From Telopea speciosissima (lineage: Eukaryota; Streptophyta; Magnoliopsida; Proteales; Proteaceae): a DNA stretch of 64,000 nucleotides. Below the pieces are notes generated by a model. That model was not told the origin of the DNA and did no database searches. It saw nothing but the letters and a program-made list of their open reading frames with translations. Location of the stretch: the NCBI RefSeq assembly GCF_018873765.1, contig NC_057925.1, positions 50,976,010 to 51,040,009 of the forward strand. Reading direction: 5' to 3'. Each line of letters starts with the position of its first letter. Position 1 is the first letter of the stretch. Below, in pieces: positions 1 to 12,250 of the stretch. The position numbers and the translations under genes are program-made.

Positions 1-240
1 GTTTTTGTTTTTGTTTTGGTAAAAGTACTTTTGTCCATTCATCTCTTATTTTTTTTGGGTTCTTCTTAGAAGGGTAATTTTGTCAATTCAAGTATAATTT
101 TTAACAGTATTAGTCATGAAATGGACTTATTTGTTACCATTTGCAAACCTCACAGGGTACGTAGAATTTTTCATAACTGGGAGTGAAAAAATCCTTTCGT
201 CAAACCTCAGGGATGATATGTGTAAATTTCCCTTAGGGTT
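1..240. repeat. Fragment of a foldback-type repeat at the window edge
   Basis: The stretch holds T-rich sequence and then the phrases cctcacagggtacg and aaacctcagggatgat, ending in gtaaatttccctta. This resembles the end of the short inverted-repeat element at 17.4-17.8 kb, whose ends read gggtaaattacatgttac. No gene is visible. The left end lies outside the window, so the family is a guess. Confidence 0.3.
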
Positions 241-295
241 TTTTCCCTTCTGGCTTTCTTGTTTCGCTCATAGAATCGAGCGTTTTTAATTCTTC

Positions 296-1301
296 TTGCT
301 TTCATGCTATTTTCCTGGCTTTTCCTTTGCTCTGTTCTCTTTTTTTGCAGCATTTTTGACTATCATGTCTGCTAGGGCTTCTGGGTCGCGCCATGATTCT
401 AACTACCGTAGGCCGGTTCAACAGAATTTCCGTTTCTCTGAAGAACGTTCTCCCCACTTCTCTACATGGAAAACCAGATCCAAAGATGTCTCGACTAATG
501 TATCTCTCTCCTCCTCTGATATGGTCATTTCCACTTTGGCCACAGCTCCTGCAAAGGTACCTACTGCGATGGAACCAACAAAGACTACTCCCAGTACAGC
601 CGGCCCGTCCTCTTTACCACCTATGGGGGGGGGGGGGGGAATTTTACAATACCCACTCCTTCTCTGTTTTCTGTTGCTGAGGAGCTTCAATGGTCTTTCC
701 CTGAACCGGCTGCTGCTTCACTTGCTCCTTTACCACAATCGTTCGGTGGTTTTCAAGAATCTATGCTGCTATCCACCACTCAACAACAATGTTTAGACCC
801 AAACTTTCTGAATCCTGCTCTCAATGGGTTGCAGTTCCCGGGACCAGGGTTGTCAGGACCGGGGTTATCGTCTCAGGTTTTCTCTGCAAGTTCTATTACC
901 TCAAGCATGTTTATAGGGAGCATTAGCAATCTACCGGCTCTAAAGAAAAGAAAGCTCTCCTTGCCGACCTGGAACAGCTCTATCCTGTCTGAATTTTCTA
1001 GCATCAAAGAAATGCTCTCTCAGTCTCTCCTGTCATCATCTGATCCTCAAGCCCTCATCGGCCTGTTAAAGGACTGGCTTTCCGAACTCTCTCCTGTTTC
1101 TGATGGCGTATCCATGCCTAATTTCTTTGGGCCATACCTCTGATTGCACTGCCACTGACCTAAATGCACCAAATCCGATCCAGGTAAGTGCTTTTTCCCT
1201 ATATTTCTTTGACTTTTTTATATTTTGGTGTGTTTTTTTCATGCTTTTCCTCTCTATTTCCTGGTGTAGATATTCTCTGGACTGCAAAGCCAAGTCACAG
1301 T
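296..1301 (+). other. Unrecognised coding-like stretch, interrupted
   Basis: I do not recognise this stretch. Two overlapping open frames (296-796 and 763-1143) have low-complexity Ser/Pro/Thr-rich protein composition, with the phrase LKKRKLSLPTWNSS and a helical-looking segment around SSDPQALIGLLKDWLSEL. A run of about 13 G at 627-639 lies between the frames, and its length sets which frame is read. The sequence continues to about 1300, is split by the hAT element at 1302-2298, and resumes after it. A GT at 1183 (caggtaagtg) looks like a splice donor. It could be a decayed host gene or the front part of a LINE. No domain is assigned. Confidence 0.3.
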
Positions 1302-2298
1302 CTTAGTTGGTAAATTCGCGTATCATACGCGTCCCCGTATTTTTAAACGTATAATACTTCCGTTTTCATATTTTTTTGTATTTTTATAAAAAAACATGTT
1401 TTTTAATTGATTGAGTATTATACTTGTATAATACACATATTATACGTTTTTAAAAAAAAAAAAAAATTACCCAAAAGATTAGAATTTAGGGAAACGATTT
1501 CACTTTCCCTTTCGTCCCTTTCGATTTGCGTTGAACATCCAACCGTAGCAGGCAACAGTAGCCGCCCTCCATCTCCAATCATCCTCGCCATCTCCGTTCA
1601 ACAAAGCGGCACTTAAGTCTTGTACTCTCCTCTTGTTTCTCTGGTCTTTGAGCTTTGATGGTGGTAGTGAAGCAAATGAATCTAGTGTGATATTGGCGAG
1701 AACGGCTCAATCTCTATTCTATTTTATTCTTGTTTTTCTGTCTCTTGTAGCTAATGTGTACAGTGGAGATCCATATCTGGAACTCTCCCTCTTGTCTTGT
1801 GTTGGTTAATTAGTGGGGGACTCACCCCCCTTCACAAGAACACATCTGGTTAAAAATATATGGTTATCTCATTGTAGATAGAAAGAAATGTAATGTTGGA
1901 AGAATGATTTAATGATAAGGTAATCAACTTGCTCATGTCATTTTCAGACAATCTACATTCATTTATTGTAGATTATTGATATTTTGGTATGTTAAATGAT
2001 AATCTTAGAGATGTTATATAGCATATTATATTATTGTGTTTATTTTAGTTAATAAAATCATGATATTATTTTGTTTATTAGGTGGTGAATGCATGTTATA
2101 TAATGAATATATGTCCGTTTTTTTAAAAGTATTATTGCCGTCTATGCCGTATTATACCTGTATTAAACGCGTACCGTATTATTACCGTATGCATTTTATG
2201 AAGTCGGATTTTTGAAAAGTAGTATTACCGTCTAGTTCGTTTAATTGCCGTACGTATCCGTTCCCGTTCAATTGCCGTTCCCGAACTTACTAACTAAG
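1302..2298. mobile_element. hAT-like DNA transposon, non-autonomous, 8-bp target duplication
   Basis: The 997-bp element is bounded by a perfect 8-bp direct repeat, gtcacagt, at 1294-1301 and 2299-2306. The ends are imperfect inverted repeats: cttagttggtaaattcg on the left, and the right end reads cttagttagtaagttcggg on the other strand. Eight-base target duplications are typical of the hAT superfamily. The interior is AT-rich, holds a 14-A run near 1453 and subterminal cgtat/ccgt-rich motifs, and shows no transposase. The 1.5-1.8 kb part is more GC-balanced and may be captured host sequence. Confidence 0.8.
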
Positions 2299-2390
2299 GT
2301 CACAGTGTTTCATTCCTCGTAGATGCAGGTGATCTCCCAACAAAGGACACAAAGGAAGCGGAGCTATTTGGAGTTCTACAAGGATGGGAA

Positions 2391-4081
2391 GGATCCACAT
2401 CCTCTACTTCCATTATTTGTAATTCCATCCTACTTCCAAGCCCTATGAGAGTGCCAACTGGCGTAATTCATATCCAATGGTTGACACCAGTCAAATTCAA
2501 AATTTTTTAAATGTCATGATTGAACCACCTTAAACCCCCACTCAAATCGGATCATCCTTACTCAAACTGAACCAACCCAACCTATCCTTAAACCAAACTA
2601 GGGTCTAAACAATTCAAACAAAAATCTCCAAATAGATTTTGCTCGTTCTTCTCTTCCTCTTCCCAAAAACGCAGAGCAGAGAAGAAGCCCATAACCACAT
2701 AAACTTTCAGGAAAAGACTAATGGAGATTCTAAACTAAAGCTTTTCGGATTTGCAGAGAAGCAGACGGTGTAGAGGAGAAGATTCAACTAAATTCTGGAG
2801 AGAGAAAGGCGATTCAATTGGGATTTTATCACAGAAGCTTGTAGGAATAGTATGAGATATAGATGGAGAGAAGAGAGTGGATTAAGAGCAAGAAAAAGGA
2901 GAAATCCAATTTCCTTTCCTCTTTGCATTTTCCTACTCCTGTGTAAGGTTCTCTTTTGGACTTTGAAATTCAGAAGTGAAGAACTTTGATGGATTGCGGG
3001 GTTGAAAGATTTCACTAGTTAAACAGAGAAAATGTTGTAACACAGAGAATCCATTAACAAGTTCTACTTTTTTTTTTTCTTTCTTTTTATCTCTTCTCCA
3101 GTTACAACTTCTGAATACTTCTCTGTTTTCACTGCTCATGTCATTGGAGGGTCATATGATGAATAAATGTCTGGATCTCTCTATGGAGTTGAGTTGGTCC
3201 CTAATCCTTACACTTTATAACATGATGTGACCTCAACAATGGTGATTATTCGACATTTTTTGAGGCCAAAATCGAAAGTATATTAGGGTGGAGCAACAAG
3301 TCAAAAAAGTATTTCATCGTTCTAATCAGATTTCCAGAGATTCGTAGCCTCTATATACTGTAGCCTGGATTTTTTATTAGTACAAAAGAATTAAATTTGA
3401 TCAAATTGCAAATAGTTCAGCATCTCTTCACTTCCAGTATCCTGACCCTGTGAAATTAAAAAAAAAAAAGAGAAGAACGAAATGATGCAACTCGTTTTAA
3501 GGTTTTTCAATCGAAATGAAATGGCGATTTCTGAATATGAGATGAGTTTAGTTTGATAGCATTTTTGGGAAGAAGAAGAGAAGAACGATGGATGGATGGA
3601 TGAAGCTCTAGGGCTTCTCGTTCGAAATAAAGAACGATGGATGGTGACAGATGGTGAGGCAATTTAGAGTTTTAAGGCAACTCAGAGTTTTAGGTCGTCC
3701 AGTTCCTTCCGCCCCACTTCCCACTCACGGTCTCGGCGATTTCAACTCGTTTTAGGGCCTCTCTTGCTCTGCTCTGCGTTTTTGGGAAGAAAAAGAGAAG
3801 CATGAAGGAGATATTTGGGGTTTTTTGTTTGAAACGATCCAAACCCTAATGCTTGGTTTAAGGGTGGGTTGGGATCGGTTTGAGGGAGGCCCTTTAAACC
3901 GATTTGAGTGGGGGTTTAAGATAGTTCAATCATGACATGGATGAAATTGAAAAAAATTGAATTTGACTGTTGTCAACCGTTGGATACAAGTCAGTCCTGA
4001 TGGCGCTCTCATAGGGCTTGGAAGTAGGATGGAAGTACAAGTGATGGAAGTACAAGTGATGGAAGTAGAGGATGTGAATCC
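2391..4081. mobile_element. Element with ~300-bp terminal inverted repeats (MULE-like)
   Basis: The left arm (about 2391-2690) and right arm (about 3765-4081) are inverted copies of each other. They share ggatccacatcctctac, catcctacttccaagcccta, aacccccactcaaatcgg and cccaaaaacgcagagcagag with scattered mismatches. A short gtgatggaagtacaa unit is doubled in the right arm. The ~1.1-kb interior is purine-rich and has no transposase frame. Long inverted ends suggest a non-autonomous Mutator-like element, but I could not find a matching 9-bp flanking duplication, so the superfamily is inferred from arm length alone. Confidence 0.65.
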
Positions 4082-5943
4082 TACAAATAATCATCCTATT
4101 CCTTGGAATCTTATAAATACTTTTTTTTTTTTTTTTGTTTTAACTGATGCAACTGATAATTTTAAAAATATGAACTTTCACCACTGTACATACTTGGAAG
4201 GATCTATCCTTCCTCAGATGTATCTATCTTATTTCCACTGTACATAATGCAGTAGCGAAAGCCTCATGCACTAGGATGCTCTTTTAACCATTGGGATAAT
4301 CCACAATTATAGTTAGAACCTTAGCAGCTATTTACAGAATTGGGTCTTTGCAAGAGTTAGAAAACTCAAAATGAAAATTTGTTTTTTGTTAGTATCTTAG
4401 ACAAAAGGCATCCCTTAGCCTAGCTTAAGTTAGAGTAACATAATGATTCTCTTCCCACTTTCTCAAAATTTCATTGTGGATTTTGGGATTTAGTGAATCA
4501 CTGTGTTAGTGGATATTGATTTCAACATTGACTTAAACCACAAGAAAATAAGATGATTGCACTTGAAATGCATGCTAAAGGAGCATTAGTGATTCTCCCC
4601 AAAAGAATGTAGTGGAGGAGAAAAAAAGGATGTAGAAGGCTTTTGAAAGTGGTTTCATTCCCCCACTTCATTATGTTTTAAGCACTTGCATAGTGTCTTA
4701 ATTAAGGTAGTTGTTTAATATCTTAAGCTTGAGATGTTTTGAGCAGTGTTTTAAGAGAATGATGGAATTGCAGGGTTTATGTCTTATATTTTATAAGGCC
4801 TACACAGTTATTATTGGACTTGTATATGTTTCATTAGGTTGATTGTTGATTAATTCTATGTACATGGATAAAATTACAATTGCATAGAGTTAGGGTTCTT
4901 AGGGTGCCTATTTATTGTCACTTTAGGGAAAAACCTAGTAGAGAGGTGTAGACCTTTTCCTAGTTAATAAAAAAGATCTCTGATTTATCAGGTGGATGTA
5001 TGCAATCGTGCTGAATCATGGTAAATTCATTGCATTTGTGTGTGATTGTATGCGTTTCTTCATTCTCGTGATTGCACATTCGTCTCAACAAGAACAATGT
5101 TTGAAAAAACATTTGGGGTGTTCACATCATGTAATATTGGGAAGTTTTGACGACACACTGCATCATAACTCGAGGGAGTTTACAAGTTTAGCAAGTTGGT
5201 ATCCCCCGTTGGTAACACTAATTATGTGATGGGGGCAGTTTGCCTTCACCCATGGCCAAGGGGTTCTCCCTTGATCGAGGGGTTTGGATGGTGTGCAGAG
5301 GTTATCGGGGAACAATGGGGGGTTGGTATTATCGACTTCGTACTTAGGGGGCAAAACCTTTATAACCCTAGATGAGTGTCCTTTTGCCTCCACTCACAGT
5401 GTAGGAAAACTTTTTCCTTATGTGACAGCTGAAATAAAACAAACCTAGACCATTATTTCATCATCGTTATTGAGTAAATACTGATTTACTACTTAAACTA
5501 TAAGCATATGAGAACTTTATTATGATTATTAGATTATGTTGTTGTCACCAAAATACTGAACTTATTGTAACCTTCTTTTGATTGCCCTGCTCTTAATTTT
5601 AAAAGTCCTTCAAATCAATAGTAAGAATAGATTTTTATCATTATGTTTCTATCAAGATCTGTCATTGTTTTGCCCGTTTTCTCAAATTGACATGTAAAAT
5701 GATAGGATTAATTTACCCTAATTGAAGAAAAAAAATGTATTATACTAAAAAGGTAAAAATATACAGTTACAAATTTTTTTAACCAAACTTGGTTACAACA
5801 ATATTTTCCCTTACAAATTACACAGGCATCACATTATTGTGTACATGTACATCATAAGTTACATATACAATAGCTACACCCAAGGGAAAAAAAAGAGATT
5901 AAATGCATAATAAAAAACAGTAATATGAGAGAAAAAGCACTTC
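4082..5943. other. Intergenic stretch, no gene seen
   Basis: AT-rich sequence with only short open frames and no recognisable domain. The part from about 4.9 to 5.4 kb is more GC-balanced and includes two T/G-rich phrases typical of old retroelement ends, but no terminal repeat could be paired with it. It is downstream of the ENTH gene, which ends at 5944 on the minus strand. Confidence 0.4.
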
Positions 5944-8068
5944 TCAATATCTCAAGGAGAACTGACGATCAAGTTTCTTCTTCATGGCCTTCCCAACATC
6001 TGAGAAGCTTCTAAGGAAAACCCCATTTCCCTCATATTTTGATGGACTACTGGCACCAAGTTTTGAGCAAATTCCACCAAAGAAATTATTTGTTCCTTCT
6101 TTTTCTTCCTCAGAATCAACCAGTGAACCTGATTCCTGAATAGGAGAATCCCACAGATGTAAACCTTCATTGTTTTCACTATTTGTGTAGTAAGTACAAA
6201 GCTTTTCTGATGGTAATCCTTCATTTACTGAGTTCTTCTCATTAAGATTCCTAGAGGGTGGTGGGTGTTGTTCACTTTTGCTCTGTTCATCAGATTCATT
6301 CAAAGTACCATTAGAATATGAACCAAAAGATGAAGTTCTTGAATATACAGAGGTTGGTGAGGAAGAGGAAGAAGAGGCCATGGAATTGCCAAAGCCTTTG
6401 ATCTCCTTGGTCACTTTGAGAGCTTTGTAACGTGCTAGTTTGAGTACCTCTCCACCCTGTAAGAGTTTCAGTAATCTCTCTGATTTCTTTTGCATATTTG
6501 AACCCCAGTTGAACCTGAAATGAGTCAGAAACAGAAAGATAATGAAGGAAAGAGAACTAATTAGTAACTACAATGAGAAGAAGGAAAGGGTTGTAAATAT
6601 TAAGGCCTAAGATCAGATGTAGACTATAAGTATCCAATCCAAAAGCTCGAACAAATATATGAGGGGACAGAAGGTCGCAGGGGTAACCAATGTGAGACTA
6701 TTTTCCCAAAACTCATCCTCTGTTCTGGAGACACCTGCCACAGGATTGGAGAAAATCCGCTCTAATACTCGAACTATTGGGTGGAGGGACTCAAAGTATA
6801 TGAGGGGACAGAAGGTCTCAGGGGTAACCGATGTGAGACCAACCTTTTCTCCTCTCCATGCATTAGACTTTGGTCATTTGGATGCTTAACTTAACTTGAA
6901 ATAAGTAAAATTAAAGAACTACCCCTTTTCATCTATGTGTTCAAATGTTCCAAGCTCTTCAATGACTTCCTTGTCACATTGGAATTCTTCAACAAAGTCT
7001 TCAGCACCATGAGTGAGTAGGAAATCAAGCAACACCAAGGACTTGTATGATTGCCTCCATTGCTTCCAGTCAACTATACACAACCTGCATTATGACAAAC
7101 CCTTGTTATTACATTACAAAAAACGATGGAGGGTCCAACTCAAAACCTTAAGGTATTCGGTGAAGAGAGCTCCTCAAAGTATATAAAGGCACCAAAGACC
7201 ATAATAAACCAATTCGCGACTACAAGTCTACAATTCCCAAATCTAAACAACAACCATAAGGAAATGACAACAAACAAGGAAAAAAATTTAGTAATGTTCC
7301 TGCGACAAGTGTAGCAGCAAAATTTCATCCAAAAAACAATGACAACAATAAATGTAGGCTGTGTTTGATATGCATTCTAGGTTAATTTCTCGCATTCGCT
7401 GGTGATAAAATAGTTGTTTTTACCATCAGAGAATGTGAAATTGACCAAGAATGCATTCCAAGAATGCATTCCAAATACAGCCGTAATTTATTACTAAAAC
7501 ATTGCAGTGAGCAAGGATTGAGATCTCGGTTTCGGACCTGGTTTAGATCAGGCCCAAAACAGAGACGTGTTGGATCTCGTTTTGAGGTTTCGACACTGGG
7601 TTTCGACCATGGGTTTCAACTCTGAGTTCTGTTTCAGCTAGGCCTGAAACCGAGACAATTTGGAGATTTCGATCAGTTTCGACCGAGATTTAGTTCCATC
7701 TACTTGATTGAAATTACCTCCTGTGAATAACATCAACTATTCTCCAATAATCATCTATGTCAAAGGATGCCTCTGCAATTCTAGTCATTGTTTTTGCATC
7801 AGGGCCACATGTATCACTCTCTGTTGCTTCCTCAGCCAAACTTGTAAAAGAGGAAAACAATAAACAGATTATTTATTTTATCCAAAACCATTATTCACAA
7901 TTTATAATATAAATTATCCATTTTATTATCCATTAATTAAAACATGTAAAGCAATACTTACAGTTCTGCTGGAGTAACATCAGTCAAGGCAAGCTTAATA
8001 GTTTTGTATCTCTCTTGAAGGAAGAAAGATGCTTGCTTCTTAAAATTACCCAAGGACACAGTACCCAT
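5944..8068 (-). CDS. ENTH-domain (epsin-like) clathrin adaptor protein, four exons
   Basis: Exons on the minus strand are 8068-7962, 7840-7718, 7084-6923 and 6514-5944. All introns are GT-AG and the total is 963 nt, 320 aa plus stop, with the frame kept throughout. The start is the ATG giving MGTVSLGNFKKQASFF, which matches the usual beginning of small plant ENTH proteins. Residues ~1-150 form the ENTH fold: ALTDVTPAELLAEEA, FDIDDYWRIVDVIHRR, WRQSYKSLVLLDFLLTHG, EELGTFEHIDEKGFNWG and ARYKALKVTKEIKGFGNS. The rest is a Ser-rich, probably disordered tail ending KKKLDRQFSLRY. ENTH domains bind membrane phosphoinositides and such proteins act in clathrin-coated vesicle formation at the plasma membrane, Golgi or endosomes. 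The gene looks intact. Introns 2 and 3 hold repeats. Confidence 0.9.
6658..6839. repeat. Pair of 41-bp direct repeats in the ENTH gene intron
   Basis: The phrase starting tatgaggggacagaaggtc occurs at 6658-6698 and again at 6799-6839 with two differences, 141 bp apart. Both lie in the third intron of the ENTH gene. The spacer contains gctctaatactcgaactatt. It looks like a remnant of a dispersed repeat rather than gene sequence. Confidence 0.7.
7357..7482. mobile_element. Short MITE in an ENTH gene intron
   Basis: A 126-bp foldback. The left end reads ggctgtgtttgatatgcatt, and the right end read on the other strand gives ggctgtatttggaatgcatt. The centre is AT-rich with no coding content. The flanks both carry gta, a possible 3-bp target duplication. 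It lies in intron 2 of the ENTH gene. Confidence 0.7.
7505..7700. repeat. Repeat rich in gtttcgac / gagatctcg motifs
   Basis: The segment repeats gagatctcg, gtttcgac and aggcctgaaaccgag in both orientations, giving an imperfect foldback. It is in intron 2 of the ENTH gene next to the MITE at 7357. It resembles in style the gatcgg-rich palindromes at 13.1, 15.6 and 25.9 kb, but exact ends are not clear. Confidence 0.45.
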
Positions 8069-8660
8069 TATGGTCAAAAGAAAATCTCAGGAAACAGAGC
8101 TAGAAGATTAGAAAGTCTCAAAGTATACAAAAACCCTAACTTTCTATTATACAAACAGAGAGAAACTTCCCAAGAACAAAAAATGCCTCTAACTGGATCA
8201 TTCGAAACCAGATCAAGAACCCAACTTTTTAATTCAGAGTTAAAATCCAAGAGATTCAGATGCTAAGACAACCACAACTATTGTAGGAAAAGCAGAGATT
8301 TTACTGGGTAGACATTAATTTTCGCTCAGAAATATAAGGAAGACCTGATTCAAGTAGAAAGTAAGGAATGGAACTAAGATGGACGGATAATAGTAGCTCA
8401 TAAATCTAAAAAATTCCGCTCTTTTAGGCCAAGAGCTTCATGGGTTTTGAACTTTAATAAACTAGAAATTGGGATCTTGAGCATTCTTCTCGGCTAAATT
8501 ATTTTCCAAAAAGTGAGAGGGAATTATGGATTCAAATAATGTCGAAGTCAAAATTTTCATAATTGAAGTTTTCCTTAGCCAAACAGTCCATCTCTTTGAC
8601 CGTCAAATACAGAAAGAATGGATGGTTCTGACTCTACAGTTATAGAGTTTTTGGATTAAA
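8069..8660. promoter_or_regulatory. Upstream region of the ENTH gene
   Basis: This stretch lies 5' of the ENTH start codon on the minus strand and should hold its promoter and 5' leader. I see no clear TATA box at a convincing spacing and no other gene. The open frame at 8015-8266 on the plus strand overlaps exon 1 antisense and looks like chance. Confidence 0.35.
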
Positions 8661-8858
8661 AAAGAGAGAGAACGTTACCTGGGTGTGTGGGATACACTGT
8701 CCCTGCGCCCAAATACAGAGATGCATGAAATGACCACCACGCTCCTAGGAAATTTCATCTTTAGATGGGGGCACGACGATGTTCATTTTTGGACGTATTT
8801 GTGCATGGGTACAGGGGCAGCACACCGCATATGCCCAATTAGCGTTCTTTCTCCCTAA
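8661..8858. mobile_element. Foldback MITE with agagagaacgtt ends
   Basis: Left end agagagaacgttacctggg. The right end read on the other strand gives agggagaaagaacgctaatt, and the arms stay complementary for ~60 bp, including caaatacagag against caaatacgtcc. The centre contains gaaatgaccaccacgctcct, a motif shared with other foldbacks in this window. Ends are approximate. Related sequence is seen near 40.64-40.78 kb. Confidence 0.6.
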
Positions 8859-9728
8859 ATAATAGTATCCTCTAGAATCTTCTATATCCTCATGACTTCA
8901 TCCTATATTAATGAAATTGTTTATATTTTTTCTAAAAATATTCATTCAAAATTAAAACAAATAGAGTGTATTTATATTAAATAATTGTTTATGCCTTTTT
9001 ATATAAAGAGTAAAATTATATTAATTAATTACTTATATTTTTTTTACAAGAGTAGGTTTTTGGGTGTGGCATATGTTATGGAACCGTATAATCGTTTAAT
9101 AAACAGTTCGGGTTTGATTTCTATCTCTGATCTCGTAAATTGAATCATACTGTTTAACAGAAACTACGCTATTTAACAACTTTAACTTTATGATTGAATT
9201 GAGTAAGGTCACAACTATCGGCTTCAAATATCAATACCTATCAGTTAAATTGGTCTGTTTCGGTCTGAAATGGTCTGGATCATTTTTTAGGATCAGCCAC
9301 TATATCATATTATCATTCATTTAAAGTGTGAAAGAACAAGTAACAGTTTACCAAAAAAAAGTGTAAGAAAGAATAACACTAAACTACTAAAACCAGTTAA
9401 GGGAGACCAAATATCAAGTCAATCGGAGTTGAAATGAAGGGGATCAAGCAATTAGAATTTCGGAATTTAAGTTATAAGGCAAGTTGCAGGTTTTTACCAG
9501 TATCGATTGAAATGGCTGATCCGATCACAAATCCGACACCATGACCAATATGATCAACTATGATGGAATTGAATAGGTATCGGTATCGGGTACAAGTGGT
9601 ACCAATGTGATATTGATACCTTAAACCATGGATAGAACATGACCTATTTTCCATCTTACCGCTACACACCACTTGGGCTCAAAGAATGTAAAATTTGACC
9701 CATGGCCAATTACACTAGTCGCTGGATC
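8859..9728. other. Intergenic stretch, no gene seen
   Basis: AT-rich sequence with no recognisable protein or RNA gene. The part around 9.57-9.62 kb carries ggtatcggtatcggg, a fragment of the gatcgg/ggtatcgg repeat class found elsewhere in the window. Confidence 0.4.
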
Positions 9729-9872
9729 ATTATCTGGTCCAGTTCCTCAAGTTCCTCAAATAGAAGGGGAGGGGGAGGGGAATGACCACACTATCCCCTG
9801 CCCGAATATACTGTCCAGGTGGGGTCTACACTCTCCTATTAGAGGAACTTGAGGAAATGGAATAGATAATTT
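9729..9872. mobile_element. Foldback MITE, atgaccacc family, member 1
   Basis: Arms: left ttcctcaagttcctcaaata. The right arm read on the other strand gives ttcctcaagttcctctaata, and the outer ends share attatct. The centre reads aatgaccacactatccc. Four more members are at 36.2, 42.4, 52.3 and 54.2 kb. No coding capacity. Confidence 0.7.
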
Positions 9873-9985
9873 TCCCTAGCCACTTTAATTGTTAACAAAT
9901 ATTTCCCTTGAGGCTATTGACTTGAGATGAGTCTCTACTCTCTACGTGTCTAACCTTTTTGAGCCTAGAGAGGTTGAGCTCATAA

Positions 9986-10745
9986 GTAGGGCTGCAATGG
10001 GTCGGATTGGGCCGGGCTTTTTAAAACCCCAGTTCAACTTTGAGTCCCTTAGCTAGACCTAGGCCCATCTCGACCCTGACTTAGAACCTAAAAAATGCAA
10101 CCCTAACCTGCCCTCAGGGCCAGGCCGGGTTGACCCTTATTGGCCTTGACAATGAACAACTTTGGGCATGAGGAGGACTGATCTGGTTCTTCTGAATTGG
10201 CCAAACCACCAGATTTGTTGGTTGATTAGAGCTCGCTAACTAAAATAAAGGATTTATCAATCACAAATGAAAAAATAATGACACTCAAACATCTGCAAAA
10301 AGATCTACGCACCTCATGCCCACCCTTGGGACTAGAAATACATGTAAAATATCATAGGCTTTGAGATATTATATTAGAATTCAACATGAACAACTAAAAT
10401 TAAAAGCCACTAGAGAGTCAACACCCATGATATACTTCCTTGTCCATCTCAACCTTCAACATTATGCATAACACAAGTGGAAGATGAAATATGAATTTCT
10501 GGTCCAACTCTTTTAGAGAAGGGGGAAGGGAGATGCAGGGGTTGGGCCAGTCCAAGGAGAAGAAGAAGAAGAAGAACAGGGTCGCGCTAGGCCATGCCAG
10601 GCTCAGCCCAAGGCTTCAACCCTAGCTTGGTTCGGCCTTGATTTAGGGCCAGAATTTCTCAGTACTACCCTGCCCTCAGGGCTAGGGTATCTTAGATCAA
10701 GCCCTGTTCGGGCTTGGGCTAGTAGGGCCAAATTTACAACCTTAG
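9986..10745. repeat. Two facing arms of a ggctgcaa/gccggg repeat
   Basis: The left arm (9986-10140) begins agggctgcaatgggtcgg and is rich in gggcc/ggccgg and aggccc words. The right arm (about 10570-10745) carries the same words and ends near ggccaaatttacaacctta. Both contain ctgccctcagggc. The ~430 bp between them is unrelated AT-rich sequence, so this may be one foldback element with an expanded or interrupted centre. A gaa-repeat lies at 10560-10577. Confidence 0.5.
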
Positions 10746-11929
10746 TGATAAGCCAATAAATGGAATAGTATGCCCACAAATTAGCCACTTGTCAAATTTG
10801 GGATTCCACATCAACAATATGACCAATCATTTTTGAGCTTTGGATCGTATATTTTCAATGCTTAAATCTTCTTATAAAAGTTGAATTTTCCACATGGACA
10901 ATTTTTCCAAACTTTTTATATCCACATGAGAAAATGCACATACATTCATAAAAGATTAGCACCAACTAATACACCAATTAAGGAAAAGATATTGGAATTG
11001 CGTTGATAGGTTGTCTACATTGGACCTTGTAAAGGACATTGCCCTTCTAGGTATTCTCATGTGACAAAATGGGATGCAAACTGTTTCTTGGAAGGCCAAT
11101 AGTATAATAATAGAGATTTTAGTGTAACCTCCAACAAATATTTTTCCCTCTATGAATATGAAATTTGTTGTGTTCTTGAAGGGATTAAGTTTTTCTTCAC
11201 TTATGGAAAAGGAAGAATTTCTTCACCACTAGTAATGCTAGTAATGCGAGATCATGTGGTTGGAATCCGGCCTCATCCTTAAGTCTTATTCCCTATTGTA
11301 CAGGTCAAAAATATCATTCCTCATGTCAATCAAAGGGTCAAATCTCTATAATAAGTAGATTACAATTGTAAAATACCCTTCTTCACACAAAGTTTGGGGG
11401 AGGCAGGCAGGTTTTGGTTTATGTGGTTACTCCCCTCACAATGAACTCTCAAAGCTAGCATAACTGCATAAGTCTTCTTCAATCATATGTATGCAACCAT
11501 CTTTATATTTTACCATTTTTTGGGAATTTTTTTTTTTGCATTTTGTTTGTTGCCTCATTATAAAAACGTTTCTAATTAGAGAAATTACTAGGATTGCTAG
11601 AGAATGTCAAACACAAGTAAAAGGTTGAGAATTGAGAAGCAACGAGAATGGGAAAAAGGGAAGGAGAAATATTCTTCCACTTTGTTACTCTTTTTTAAAC
11701 TTTTTGTTTTTTTGGATGAAAGTGTAATCACACAAACCACACACCAATCCCAAAAGGTTAATCGATATTTAGGATCATGGAATGACGGATATAGACAACA
11801 CACACCACACTCACACACCTGATGTGGGACTAAACCAACACACTCATGTTTTTTTTTTTTTTTTTTTTTTGATGAAAAAAGAAGTTTTTTTTAAAAATTT
11901 TTCTTTTTTCCTTTCAACTAAGCAAACAA
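10746..11929. other. Intergenic stretch, no gene seen
   Basis: Only short overlapping open frames on both strands. A T run of about 22 lies at 11850-11870. The segment around 11.70-11.79 kb (cacaccaatcccaaaaggtt) is repeated near 28.56-28.63 kb. Confidence 0.4.
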
Positions 11930-12250
11930 CATTCATATAAGTCAATGGAAAATAGCTGTAACTTACGAGAGGTATTTTTATCTACTCCATTTCTTGTCCG
12001 ATCCATTAAATGAAGTTACAATCATCAAATACAATTGTGTGACTCTTTTCGGTAAAATTTCATACGAGTGTAAATGAGATTAATGGCCTTTATTCAACTA
12101 AATATGTAAACAGACAATTACAATGTAGAGATAGAAAGTTTCCTCTTAATGAGCTTTATTCATCAAAAGACTGAGGTCTAACAGTCAAATGCAACCACAA
12201 TGAAGAAGTTCATGCCTTCCTAGGCAGCAAAAAGAGGGGTTTCATTACGT

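Noticed and set aside
8015-8266. 83-codon plus-strand open frame
   Set aside because: It overlaps exon 1 of the ENTH gene on the opposite strand and has no recognisable domain.
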